Source of the DNA: an uncultured Christensenellaceae bacterium
GTDB taxonomy: Bacteria > Bacillota > Clostridia > Christensenellales > Pumilibacteraceae
Length of the DNA stretch: 64,000 bases
Reading direction: 5' to 3'
Assembly (NCBI GenBank): GCA_910587455.1
Contig: CAJULK010000004.1
Coordinates: 66,718-130,717 of the forward strand
A model generated the notes under the pieces. The model was given only the letters and a program-made list of their open reading frames with translations, did not search any database and was not told where the DNA came from. Shown one piece after another: positions 44,801 through 50,765 of this stretch. Position numbers and translations under genes: made by a program. The number at the start of each line of letters is the position of its first letter. The first letter of the stretch is position 1.

Positions 44801-47316
44801 GCGTCACGAACTGTAAGAACGTCCGCCGCGGTATCGGCATACGCAAAGTTATTCGCCGCGATAAAATCGCTCGCGGTGCGCACGACCGCGCCGCTCGGTC
44901 CGCGCATGTATGTGTACTTGTTCACCGTCGAAAATTCGAGAAGTTTGGGTTCTATCTCGACGGCGACGCCGGTGCGTAGCTTGGACGATCTGTATGCTTT
45001 GGTCTCCTTGGTTACCGCATACACCGTATACGTGCCCGCGTCGAGCGCGCCCTGAGCAGGCATATCGTCGTAAGTCCAATCGGGATTGTACACGTTTTCG
45101 TCGTTCGCGAAATACAGCTTGTATTCGACGGCAAGCTCGCCGTCGTTCACTTCGCCCGTCGTATTCACGAGTTTGTATGTTCTGCCGCCTATGCCGCCGC
45201 TGAGCGTAAGATAATCGGCTGCGTTGTCGCCGTAGAATATAGCGTCCTTATCGGCGCCGAGCGTTTCCGAAACATTGAGCGCAAGCACGCCTTTGTTTAC
45301 CGTAACGGTGTATTCGACGGAATTTTCCGCAACGCTTATTTTATCGTTTATGATCGTCGAATAAAACATATATTCGTCCGATTTATCCGTAAGCGATACC
45401 TTTATTCTGAACGTTCCGCCCGACTTAAACAAAACCTTATCGCCGTCGATCTCCGCAAGCCCTTCCGACACGGCGTCGCCTCCCGCGGCAGTGAGAACGG
45501 AAAGTCCCATGCCGAACCTGTCGCCCACGCTCTCCGCGCCGTAAACAAGCTCTGTCGTAAACTGTTTGAAACACCCTTCTTCGTAATCGATATCGGATAC
45601 GTCGAGAGCGGGCACCGCCACGCTGTCCTTGACTATCGACAGACGGTTGTTAGCCAAAGAAACGGTAAGCGAAGCGGTTTTGCCGCCGTAATTCAACGCT
45701 ATCCTTACAGCTGTCGTATCCTTGTATATGTAGCCGCTTTTGACGCCGTCGGGCACGGGATTGTTGGTCACAGTAGCCGTCACATAGCTTACGCCTTCGC
45801 CCACGAAATCCTTAAGAGGGATCATCGTATCGAATCCGCTTTCGTACTGTATCGTAACGGTGAAATCATTGAAAGAAAACGGAGTGTGCATCACCTGCTC
45901 GGTTTTGTCTACATCCGGATTTCTGACAATGCCGATACTGTCGATATCGTCGGCATAAGTTATACTCTTGACCGTTACGGACGACGAAATATCCGAGCCG
46001 ATGTACTTGACGCCGATCGTTTTATCGTAAATATAATTTGTCGGCGAGCCGGCATCGATAAAACTTTTGATTATTTCGGCATTGGGCGCGGGGTTGCCGT
46101 CGAACGAAATCTGTCCGCGAATAGGCGCACGCTCGACGCCCGTATTCATGACGACGACAAACGGACTCGTGTCGATGTTTCCGGTAATGAAATCGGTCAT
46201 GTCAAGAACGGAATACGACATGAGTTTGTTGGGCGACGTATTGTATTTGCTTGCCAAAATACCGTCGAACCGATCCTGATAAACTCTGATCGAAACAACT
46301 TGCTGCTCAACGAAATTTATGTTGAGAATTTCAGATTGACAAGTCGTGCCGTTCTTTATAAGGTTAACGGATATGCTCTGCGAATCGTCCGTCAACTGTC
46401 CGCTTATGTTCGTAGACGCTTTTATCCCGTCCGTGTTCGTATCGCCTGTCGCGACGTGGTTCTCGTTGAACACCAAAGTTACAGGCTTTCGCGAATTGGC
46501 GTATACGGCGGTAATCTCGAGCTTTTCGAACACTTCGTCGGCGTATGCGCCTTTGATGAACGCGTCGGCGCCGCTATCGTCTTTATAATAAAGCCCGTCG
46601 AGTTTATAGTCCGATTTGACGCGCACGTCGGCGCCGATTATGGGCGCAGGCGTGACCGAATTTACGGTGACGGTTTTTGTTATATCTCCGTATTTTACGG
46701 TGACCGACGCGGTTTTGCCGTTTATTACGAAACCGGTCACCGTAAACATATCGCTCCGAAGCTCCGTCTCGCCGACTTTTACGGTAAGAATATTGGCGAC
46801 GGAAATCGCTGTGTGATCGTCGGTCATGCTCGCGGGCGCCGTAACTGTGAGCTCGCCCGTCGTCTCGGGCGCGGCTTCCACGCCGAGCAATATGTACGCA
46901 ACGGCATTACCCGCGCGAACGCCGATATTGACCTGTTCGTTCTCGACGCCCGTAGTGGGTATGACGGAATCGCCGTAAACAACGTTCCCCGCGACTACTA
47001 TATCGTACTCGTCTGGCAACAGCGTGTAGGTCGAAGTGCCCACCGTGCCTTTTACGACTATATTCCGCTTAACGCCGTCGGCGGTAGTAACGCCCGCATA
47101 AATCGAATTGTAAGCGTTTTCGCCGTCGCCCGTATCTACGGACAGCGACGTATATGCGCGGAACGGCGTCGCTTCGGCATACGCGCGATCGACCGCCGCG
47201 GTCTTACCGCCAAAACACAGCCAAACGACGCTCGCCAAAAGCGCCAGACAGCACATAACGGAAACTGCTGCGGCGGCGAATCTGTTCCTTGCGAAATATT
47301 TTTGGGAACTATTCAT
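32830..47316 (-). CDS. Giant MBG-repeat surface protein (4,828 residues)
   Basis: An uninterrupted 14.5-kb gene. N-terminal signal/anchor FAAAAVSVMCCLALLASVVW followed by a Y-A-E-A cleavage-like site; then dozens of ~80-120-residue beta-rich modules with recurring cores such as ITYGG, KNLTIAKK, (V/I)TVNRK, DAGTYTV and YGxN (MBG/MBG_2-type bacterial Ig-like repeats), many starting with '..AVDAxC..' or '..Y.G...V..'. The C-terminus ends in a helix (VFIIVMSVLGGVACALAVLAAVQFV) and a basic RFRKKKR tail without LPXTG, so it is a membrane-anchored adhesin or glycan-binding surface protein by inference. The ATG at 47316 follows AGGGAGGG. Its length and its coupled membrane partner suggest one large cell-surface unit. 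Confidence 0.85.
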   Translation of the reverse strand: MNSSQKYFARNRFAAAAVSVMCCLALLASVVWLCFGGKTAAVDRAYAEATPFRAYTSLSVDTGDGENAYNSIYAGVTTADGVKRNIVVKGTVGTSTYTLLPDEYDIVVAGNVVYGDSVIPTTGVENEQVNIGVRAGNAVAYILLGVEAAPETTGELTVTAPASMTDDHTAISVANILTVKVGETELRSDMFTVTGFVINGKTASVTVKYGDITKTVTVNSVTPAPIIGADVRVKSDYKLDGLYYKDDSGADAFIKGAYADEVFEKLEITAVYANSRKPVTLVFNENHVATGDTNTDGIKASTNISGQLTDDSQSISVNLIKNGTTCQSEILNINFVEQQVVSIRVYQDRFDGILASKYNTSPNKLMSYSVLDMTDFITGNIDTSPFVVVMNTGVERAPIRGQISFDGNPAPNAEIIKSFIDAGSPTNYIYDKTIGVKYIGSDISSSVTVKSITYADDIDSIGIVRNPDVDKTEQVMHTPFSFNDFTVTIQYESGFDTMIPLKDFVGEGVSYVTATVTNNPVPDGVKSGYIYKDTTAVRIALNYGGKTASLTVSLANNRLSIVKDSVAVPALDVSDIDYEEGCFKQFTTELVYGAESVGDRFGMGLSVLTAAGGDAVSEGLAEIDGDKVLFKSGGTFRIKVSLTDKSDEYMFYSTIINDKISVAENSVEYTVTVNKGVLALNVSETLGADKDAIFYGDNAADYLTLSGGIGGRTYKLVNTTGEVNDGELAVEYKLYFANDENVYNPDWTYDDMPAQGALDAGTYTVYAVTKETKAYRSSKLRTGVAVEIEPKLLEFSTVNKYTYMRGPSGAVVRTASDFIAANNFAYADTAADVLTVRDADGNTSWAHAGTYEVTIAINDAYKTNYTFGSGDDGGAITSIEKDFVIESLELAIAAWANNIEYGSTSVSTGTSNTSSAQTSQYAEISSVRYYKADDFNTVSGEPTGDAIDVSASPTDEWAVGSYVAYYITTRDGNADGYGENTTAAPVDYNLPTAFATFEVTPKSVDKVAIKQGGTPWSDDGVYPLVLGTYGTAIADSVIENYTSDAAPDGAPVLTVTVEGTANDGTADKVLSDLSCDASGNIVLDAAGVYSVTVALNKNYVWRGESDPDAKQADVIAFAKIEKQYVFAFELDDGNGADGKAATVYNGAEQDVYLKFSVGGKAVGYTADIVEITSVKGVKYAADGLNLASDKIDNVAGKISVMFAGDYTVAYDLIDKYDYKFDVYADTSLTYTVNRAAFKVTWDYDDSNPYPFDEGKAQKTPEPTVAVDAACDNGDDGILSVAKTVLYTDAACTVPVAGNEIRTAGTFYIKVTAIAGTAALNYCYATDDGALLSDISVKFRIESQGLNLPTLFNVNNYPDAVIDADGKAITVVYKGSAYDFAEFVSNLADYEIDGAVKRAVISSVELKNVKYDGDDIAHYTVTVKPADNYKWKDGQGVADDETVEYKFTVNRKKLTVIWSNGGTDGNFVYSENNSAGYNPTAVLSGVCAGDEKAVVPAVTDTVKGGAAVEKVTDAGEYTASAALDGDAKANYEFDAAAVTSCDFTVKRQVLTLTLKDGSADGALEFDGSEQTVEYVWDKLSGMVSAENAKGENSFDGVNKTVSADTYGFDVATGVFSFTHAGSYAVDLALDNGNYCWSESEQLPSASVSAKHLSYTVNRKTVTAPALGSERAIQWQDGAKLTPSCLDGTVIADGLTVCYTLAYGTYDHSSGVYGKPAGELSDTTVRGSVYYVLLTIKSEGTSGGDPFDYVWEKNEADETGSAMSFFPEYSVPDDEYGKAEYDNDGVRMYIHYVISGQQLKLDVTVNDYVFGANGIEKSVEAVYSVATYDPDGAANFITIVDSESEVLSESTRNIFRNEAHTVTYSFAAADGAAELVNGLPWAAGTYTVTVRITFTGAGTNYSELTFTGLELTVAPRAVEVGWAADNVTDDAGSRYELAFCNDGQTRNAVITNMPKKDADDDTAAPELTTDKFTDAGTHTVRVTGIAGDGKANFTVTGGKDITSTLVIVPHKVNITTAAASHVYGDALANGELSYDISGNENVYDVADFITLQVQDGTGADMFATANNRATVGGSYRTVPLLSGDGSANYELVYAPSDLASFTVIKRNIAVTVKSSDGGSLATSKYGDDIMIANGELASDIYDVASDNGTGDALADAVKDVLVFSTDATSASPISTDTVKYYVSCVLTAAASVNYDLTFASDTYEYVIAPATISGVTAAAYVGVYDAAEHALFVFEAADGATKNGQALSYHYKKKTDAEYKPFTAQTVRNVYDQACGAYDLKVTADNHEDLYLDGEYTVGVSQKTLDVAVDIAVFFGEEAAYGKNYMNTLADLRNEDNKNIFTVSGFAGADGGIAERDMFYDAADYADFYGLTFDPTWGAATLNGETYAVGSGIGEYALGFVFEPSATSDYALVLTAKFTVKALPVTVALKDYGAVYNQENPRQVALSAADITTSAKSAYDGVTPITIFGSDNTDNIVTLSTDALTDRSGSGRTTNAAGAYDIVPTAVSADYSITYVNERGDRVVKAVYVISPAALTDVKPLAGYNAAYDAVVHSLLLSEGKEVVNSADENTVSVSSLAATADGTNITVYFVVGETAPDDWDGVTDTAVPAKADTGEYRVHYLITAANHDSVYGFADARITAAVNALVYAADRDSAYENLFASAPSSKDDADSTPEAWTYGDYNGTLGNTYYNPNGYNASGAQKTNEPALKFDDTVPTAAVYREGTDGALDTAELDGFTLAALFARVYGDKKFTAGKYRVVISADGTDNYDSISAEFRFAVGKKEIAVTPSDDSVTYGNALNAVTEGYTDNGFAYTVSGLVRYNGNIEQLGNLIDFELGTDYVAGYENGSVRAEGYSVYAKSVNGGAAEYAGDTYETDTADGNYHVTFGKGNIAVTARAISVRIENRENFFNLKSWNDSSKTYDTETVYRDQRDFGFTLVSGSFAAGDADGDVVAGTDKYTADKQRVFEFQTAALSTPVGYGFYTNNAGSYPIYAIKGAHYGSGNYDITFTGAYGGTENIPEVDTVLSGKVAGTYSIKKAKINMTIDGPYRPNGTKYENTSGDKTYDGLASIFKASANIPDSATALDFEANYYVFGSSSKLADAPANVGHYSVAFECADDNYEPASADKDYYINKRTIRITGANVTNKKGEFVSAPDGGYFNGYDYVYTAAFGNLADGEYVNLTTSVKLTMYADGAVESTFMTYTAALTGGDKYEFTARNSGKYEVTVRLADGTDGSGFLAGNYTFTSDADDPDYAFTLDILRETLTVTAQDANVEYGAPLTDGTRFDGFRYKYSVRNVLADDASDNVTRELLKAERDSGYLKLKGGKTEPDYVTDYDAAASVWNGSYELYFDADCLDAYNFNVVIVKGAISVVARNITVTVKGIDDGNDKAACVYAGQSHNHNACLAAALDANRGKFLSVSYGDGFVKPSDFAENFVIGNVTLRISDSARNADKYPVAPIWKTDASVAASAHARYSVKFVNADGDTIVNDLTSDANTRLLPKYEITPAALFIAVGRTEQGGTLSFDPKTPNTFTTAYGTDPRTPNDLVTRYSGFVGGENERTASGNHAEFKGYNIRKDRASAASEYAAWVNEAGETFDVAPVFETLDGEALAYINYSVTYITTVMEVDSLYITGRADDIVYREAIGADGNKIYNGGVSGDEHALVIAFARDGENYVYDAKGFDANAKPFAYGVSYDTTADNANALRGAPIKVGGYVATVTFVKNDFGKYNYKFADGADTENIQRDFAYSVEKQTVSLMWVLLNGTYSSDEAAVKNEVKDYRASLMTVATFNVDADPVDVGEYGCDDSGLWVNMYKTGRYTLTVRFNSAAALNYKWDTDNADMIISFTVVPKDNKVAIVGLHIDDYTYRTTPSVPDADVTSGSKSDIRYSYDTADGIEFTPDDDDDSWRVIDNDRIVGKTFNVIPNDAGWYIVRAHYKGVIVGADGETVDIEAQAFYLFRIKKAVLDMPSFYVADKDESGLTYYGGNTLTAYASYDTEAVLTDSLRVGNASAVGGGVVSTATGSTVTVINAGTYTVTFKLRNNKNYEWNEKLAPVNDCVSLTWVVNKATDNDIVWDGSDIEITYGGTYSVSARATYSESVTVMYAVNNGTAADKLAASAWSAEPKFAAGSYYIRAVCGDTNNYNGKTAYKNLTIAKKNVHAWANAEMTYGDAFDPTAFELVFDTADFVRGDTGATITGRATAKLVGNYDPARLDASDGYVLTLVTGADGYVTGLTSSNYNILAASDGKLVVHAKRITVSIGASYSIYGENIVLDNELRILGAGLASWDAETGVAVLGISLAVDADSESDIGAYAVTCESRSNMNYDIDFRSGIHTIGELEISVQIVAEDSEYEAGQKYVGATVAHIYTVNLENNRELDKNVLQLVYNYEGVTNGGEQFSGGETGEDRPELAGRYLATVVSTNNDNYRIVGVASASFFIDKKEIDGDLIEIPHKRYTGDPLMPTIVDDYFNVGGNVIYTVLPHDGFVTAGAHTFTLRMKDFDNYKWKSVDVADRNVTFHIDKARNELIVMSPDKPAIEIEGWTYGMYDAKKNAPKAYTYYGNNRIVYEYSDAADGWYTSGVPSNGNAGTYYVRVHVAGTDNYEEFISEPVAFAIEKVVLSAPTLAIIANGEGKNDTYSGADLRAEVVGFDRRTMDIAYDGNILSTTTGIYVFARNAGDYDVILSLARPENYCWADGTRLDETGNALVGWHVARKKIEKPTDNTDRLIVNGSILSYFPNGFDPAIMKITGNRSGYGGKFTATVTLADTDNYVWADGSDGAVEYSFEIVGAHTVFIIVMSVLGGVACALAVLAAVQFVRFRKKKRSEHTEKEAA

Positions 47317-47430
47317 ATTTACCCTCCCTTGATACGACAAACCTATACATCTTTGATACTAAGAAATGCACGCACTCGTTTTGACATCAAACCCCGAAAA
47401 ACACCGTGCATTTAATATAAGCTAACAAAG

Positions 47431-47463
47431 CACCCTCATCCGATAATTCGGAAACAGAGAGTG
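47431..47463 (-). other. Stem-loop in the leader of the giant gene
   Basis: CACTCTC/GAGGGTG and TCCGA/TCGGA form a two-part hairpin followed by CTTTGTTA. It lies shortly after the predicted start site at ~47476 and could be an attenuator or 5' stabiliser. Confidence 0.45.
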
Positions 47464-47482
47464 CCCCATATCATTATATATG

Positions 47483-47512
47483 AGTTTAACATATCGTGTT
47501 TCGGCATGTCAA
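47483..47512 (-). promoter_or_regulatory. Possible promoter of the giant gene
   Basis: Minus strand TTGACA (47507-47512), 18-base spacer, TAAACT (47483-47488) with an extended TGt before the -10. Gives a ~160-base leader. Positions 47513-47749 hold one small hairpin (47598-47614) and no convincing gene. Confidence 0.5.
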
Positions 47513-47749
47513 ATAAATTAAAGACTGTTATTCGACGGATTAAGGAAATTTCGCGACTTTTTCTTGCTTTTTTCGATACAAACCGCCGATGTGCGCTTAA
47601 TCCGCAACGGATTAGAATTCCGATTTTCGACACAGTACGAATCAATCCGATAAAGACGGTGATCAGGGTTTGCAGAAAAAGCCTCGGGTTTATTGCGAGA
47701 ACGCCGACGATACGAGAAACGTTTTCGCATGCACCGGCGAAAAATACCG

Positions 47750-49687
47750 TCAGCCTGACTGCCCGACATGAACTTCCGACGCCGTCTTTTTTACTTTGAG
47801 CGCGCGCATGGCATTGAGTATGGCGAGCACGGCGACGCCCACGTCGGCAAACACCGCGAGCCACATATTCGCTATACCGCAAGCGGCAAGAACAAGCACC
47901 GCGACTTTTACGAGAAGAGCGAACACGATGTTCTGCCGCACTATGCCCACAGTCTTTTTGGCGATCTTGCGCGCAAGCACGATCTGCGACAGCTTGTCGT
48001 TCATGAGCACAATATCGGCTGCTTCGATAGCCGCGTCGCTGCCGATCCCGCCCATCGCTATACCGACGTCCGCGCGCGAAAGCACGGGCGCGTCGTTAAT
48101 GCCGTCGCCCACGAACGCGACGCTGCCGCCGACAGCGGCGTTACGGTTTCGTTTGCCGCCGCCCGATCGTTTCGCAAGCAGATCTTCTACGGCTTCCACC
48201 TTTTGATCGGGCAGAAGCTCGGCGCGGAACTCGTCCACGCCCACCGCCGCCGCGACACGTTCCGCGGCTGCACGGTTATCGCCCGTAAGCATGACGGTCT
48301 TGACGCCTTGCGACCGAAGCTCCGCAAGCGCCGAAGCGGAATCTTCCTTAACCGCGTCCGCGATTTCCAAAGCGCCCGCGAACTTGCCGTTTACCGCAAC
48401 GTATACGACCGTGCCGACCGCTTCGTCCGCGGCTTGCGCCTCGACGTTGTTCTCGGCCATGAGCAAAAGATTGCCGCACAGTATCTCGTCGTCGCCGACA
48501 CGCGCGCAAACTCCGCGCCCCGCGATCTCCCGCGCCGAAGCGCACGGCCTCGGCACAAACCCGTCCGCCGCAGCAACGATCGACCGGGCGACGGGATGAA
48601 GCGAAAAACTCTCCGCGGCGGCGGCAGTTTCAAGAAGCTCCTCGCGCGTAACACCGTCCGCACAGAATACGTTGACCACCTCGAAACTGCCCTTTGTGAC
48701 CGTGCCCGTTTTATCGAGAACTACCGTGTCCGTTTTCCCGAGCAGTTCGAGATAATTGCCGCCCTTAACGAGTATTCCGTGCTTGGACGCCGCGCCGATA
48801 CCGCCGAAAAACGACATCGGCACGGATATCACGAGCGCACACGGGCACGACACGACCAGAAACGTCAGAGCGCGCGTTACCCAGTCCGTCCACACCGACG
48901 GCACATTGTAGCCGATGATAAGCGGCGGAAGCACGGCAAGGATAACGGCAAGCCCCACGACCGCAGGCGTATATATCGCGGCGAACCGCGTAATAAAGTT
49001 TTCCGATTTGGCTTTTTTGGACGAAGCGTTTTCCACAAGCTCCAAAATTTTGGACACCGTGCTGTCCGAATACGGCTTTTCCGTTCTTATGCGCAAAACA
49101 TCGCTCTTGTTGATAGACCCGGAAAGCACCGCGTCGCCCGCCTCGACCGATACGGGCGCACTCTCCCCCGTCAGCGCCGAACAATCCAAAAGCCCCGAGC
49201 CTTCGGTCACCGTGCCGTCGATAGGCACTCGCTCGCCGGCGCGAACGATGACCGTAGAGCCTATTTCCACTTCACTCGGATCGACGGTTTTTTCACCGTC
49301 CTCGGTCAGCACGCACGCCGTTTCGGGGCAAATATCCATAAGCGCCGCTATCGACCTTCGCGATCTGCCAACGGCATAGCTTTGAAAAAATTCGCCCACC
49401 TGATAAAACAGCATAACGGCAACCGCCTCGGTATATTCGAGTATGGCAAACGCACCGACAGTCGCCGCTATCATCAAAAAATTCTCGTCGAATATCTTGC
49501 CGTGCGCTATATTCTTTGCAGCGAGAATAAGCACATCGTACCCGATAACAATATAAATTGCCGCAAAAACGATAAACCACGCCCACCACGGCGCGAGGTT
49601 CTCCGTGAATATATGCGTTACGAACACGGCGATAAACGCCGCAGCCGACACGATTATCCTTATAAGATTTTTCCTGTTGCTTGTCAT
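47750..49687 (-). CDS. P1B-type heavy-metal ATPase without N-terminal metal-binding domain (Cd/Zn/Pb type)
   Basis: Exports divalent soft metals at the expense of ATP. 645 residues: transmembrane CPC (281-283), actuator ALTGES, phosphorylation DKTGTV (Asp325), the SxHP motif as SLHP, and GDGINDAP hinge, eight helices. The TM motif CPCALVISVPMSFFGGIGAASKHG fits the Cd/Zn/Pb (CadA/ZntA) group, not copper. The protein starts directly at helix 1; the usual N-terminal CxxC domain is on the separate gene upstream. AGAGGAC precedes the ATG. Confidence 0.93.
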   Translation of the reverse strand: MTSNRKNLIRIIVSAAAFIAVFVTHIFTENLAPWWAWFIVFAAIYIVIGYDVLILAAKNIAHGKIFDENFLMIAATVGAFAILEYTEAVAVMLFYQVGEFFQSYAVGRSRRSIAALMDICPETACVLTEDGEKTVDPSEVEIGSTVIVRAGERVPIDGTVTEGSGLLDCSALTGESAPVSVEAGDAVLSGSINKSDVLRIRTEKPYSDSTVSKILELVENASSKKAKSENFITRFAAIYTPAVVGLAVILAVLPPLIIGYNVPSVWTDWVTRALTFLVVSCPCALVISVPMSFFGGIGAASKHGILVKGGNYLELLGKTDTVVLDKTGTVTKGSFEVVNVFCADGVTREELLETAAAAESFSLHPVARSIVAAADGFVPRPCASAREIAGRGVCARVGDDEILCGNLLLMAENNVEAQAADEAVGTVVYVAVNGKFAGALEIADAVKEDSASALAELRSQGVKTVMLTGDNRAAAERVAAAVGVDEFRAELLPDQKVEAVEDLLAKRSGGGKRNRNAAVGGSVAFVGDGINDAPVLSRADVGIAMGGIGSDAAIEAADIVLMNDKLSQIVLARKIAKKTVGIVRQNIVFALLVKVAVLVLAACGIANMWLAVFADVGVAVLAILNAMRALKVKKTASEVHVGQSG

Positions 49688-49813
49688 ACTGTCCTCTCTT
49701 TACCGCCCACCGAAAACAGATCGGCTAAAAAACGGTACGCTTTGAAAAGCCGTCGCGAGACCCGCCCGCAACAAACTTGAATAGGGATAACGATTATGTA
49801 CCGAATAAAATGT

Positions 49814-49829
49814 TCGGGCGTTCGCCCGA
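49814..49829 (-). other. Intercistronic stem-loop between the HMA gene and the ATPase gene
   Basis: TCGGGC/GCCCGA hairpin with a four-base loop, followed on the minus strand by ACATTTTATT. It may reduce ATPase relative to the small metal-binding protein. The remaining ~120 bases to the ATPase hold no gene. Confidence 0.5.
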
Positions 49830-49841
49830 CAGACAATAAAA

Positions 49842-50060
49842 CTATTTGACGAATGTCATATCGGGTTCGATTTTTTTGCAAACCTTGCGCACTTCGTCGA
49901 TCACTGCGTCAAATCTGTCGTCATCGACTTCGAGCGTTATCTTCTGCATAAAGAAATTGACCGAAACCGATCTTACGCCGTCCACCTTGCCGACGGCGCG
50001 CTCGAGCTTAGCCGCGCAGTTTGCGCAATCGAGGTTGCTTACTTTGTAGGTCTTGATCAT
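49842..50060 (-). CDS. Heavy-metal-associated (HMA) domain protein
   Basis: 72 residues: IKTYKVSNLDCANCAAKLERAV, the CxxC metal-binding motif, KVDGVRSVSVNFFMQKITLEV, and a C-terminal IEPDMTFVK. It is the free-standing form of the N-terminal domain missing from the ATPase and probably feeds metal to it. Its ATG overlaps the ArsR stop by four bases. Confidence 0.92.
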   Translation of the reverse strand: MIKTYKVSNLDCANCAAKLERAVGKVDGVRSVSVNFFMQKITLEVDDDRFDAVIDEVRKVCKKIEPDMTFVK

Positions 50061-50440
50061 GACTGTATCTCCTTTGCGTGTTCGAGCGCGAGGCTCAGTA
50101 TTTTTTCTATATGGTCGTCGTCGAGCGAATAGTAAACCTCTTTGCCCGACCGCCGCGTTTTAACCAATTTCGACGCCCGCAATATGCGAAGCTGATGCGA
50201 CACCGCCGAAACACTCATATTAAGCACCGACGATATGCACGCCACACACATTTCCGATCGGGAAAGCCCCGCAAGTATCTTGGTTCGAGTCGAATCGCCG
50301 AAAACCTTAAACAGTTCGGAAATATCGACCAAGAGATCGTCGTCGGGCATCGCCGCCCTCACCTTTTCAACCGTCGTCGCATGAACGTGCGCCTCTCCGA
50401 CCGCACACTCCTCGAAAGCTCCGTTAAAACCGTCCGTCAT
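50057..50440 (-). CDS. ArsR/SmtB-family metal-responsive repressor
   Basis: 127 residues. Winged-helix core LFKVFGDSTRTKILAGLSRSEMCVACISSVLNMSVSAVSHQLRILRASKLVKTRRSGKEVYYSL in parts, with Cys pair in EMCVAC (CadC-like metal site) and a C-terminal DDHIEKIL that can form the alpha5 site. The ATG at 50440 has GAGG eight bases upstream. First gene of the operon; it should repress its own promoter. Confidence 0.9.
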   Translation of the reverse strand: MTDGFNGAFEECAVGEAHVHATTVEKVRAAMPDDDLLVDISELFKVFGDSTRTKILAGLSRSEMCVACISSVLNMSVSAVSHQLRILRASKLVKTRRSGKEVYYSLDDDHIEKILSLALEHAKEIQS

Positions 50441-50461
50441 AAAACCATCCTCGCTATACAT

Positions 50462-50485
50462 TTGAGCACTTATTCAAGTGTTCAA
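50462..50485 (-). promoter_or_regulatory. Putative ArsR operator
   Basis: TTGAGCACTT and AAGTGTTCAA form an imperfect 10-4-10 inverted repeat (one mismatch) between the promoter and the gene. The half-site CACTT-(G/A) recurs in the promoter region at 50500-50521. Confidence 0.6.
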
Positions 50486-50489
50486 TAAT

Positions 50490-50521
50490 AGTATATTCTC
50501 ACTTGAATGGTTTGTCAAGTG
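50490..50521 (-). promoter_or_regulatory. Promoter of the metal operon with a second operator-like repeat
   Basis: Minus strand TTGACA (50513-50518), 17-base spacer, TATACT (50490-50495). A perfect inverted repeat CACTTGA-N8-TCAAGTG (50500-50521) overlaps the -35 region and spacer, which fits repression by the ArsR-type protein. Confidence 0.75.
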
Positions 50522-50595
50522 TTTTTGACAAAAAAACCGAAAAAAATTACGACACGCAAAAACGGCGAAAATTTTCAAGTTACGGCGAATAACGC

Positions 50596-50624
50596 TTGAC
50601 AAAGGGGCGCAAAGGGGTTATAAT
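50596..50624 (+). promoter_or_regulatory. Promoter of tRNA-Arg(ACG)
   Basis: TTGACA (50596-50601), 17-base spacer, TATAAT (50619-50624), 12 bases before the tRNA: a consensus promoter. Confidence 0.88.
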
Positions 50625-50636
50625 GAATGACGTTGA

Positions 50637-50713
50637 GCACTCATAGCGCAATTGGATAGAGCGTCTGGCTACGGACCAGAAGGTTGGGAGTTCGAGTCTC
50701 TTTGGGTGCACCA
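50637..50713 (+). tRNA. tRNA-Arg (anticodon ACG)
   Basis: Acceptor GCACTCA/TGGGTGC, anticodon stem TCTGG/CCAGA with loop CTACGGA (anticodon ACG, read as ICG), T arm GGGAG/CTCTT with TTCGAGT, discriminator A and encoded CCA. It marks the host side of the integrated element. Confidence 0.94.
50705..50713 (+). repeat. Candidate attachment-site repeat (left)
   Basis: GGTGCACCA, the 3' end of the tRNA with CCA, recurs at 63946-63954. Nine bases, partly palindromic, so chance is not excluded. Confidence 0.3.
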
Positions 50714-50718
50714 CGAGC

Positions 50719-50761
50719 AACCCAGTCGAACTATAAAAACATAGTTTGATTGGGTTTTTTT
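50719..50761 (+). terminator. Terminator of tRNA-Arg(ACG)
   Basis: AACCCAGTCGAACTAT pairs with ATAGTTTGATTGGGTT around six bases and is followed by TTTT. It ends four bases before the stop codon of the recombinase, so transcripts converge here. Confidence 0.9.
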
Positions 50762-50765
50762 CGTG

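Noticed and set aside
47317..47480. Cyclic-di-GMP riboswitch before the giant surface gene
   Set aside because: The leader has a hairpin, but the conserved GEMM bases and tetraloop-receptor arrangement are not visible.
47436..47882. A 148-codon minus-strand frame between the metal ATPase and the giant gene
   Set aside because: It overlaps the end of the ATPase gene, has no SD site, and its hydrophobic stretch is short; non-coding leader and promoter features explain the region better.
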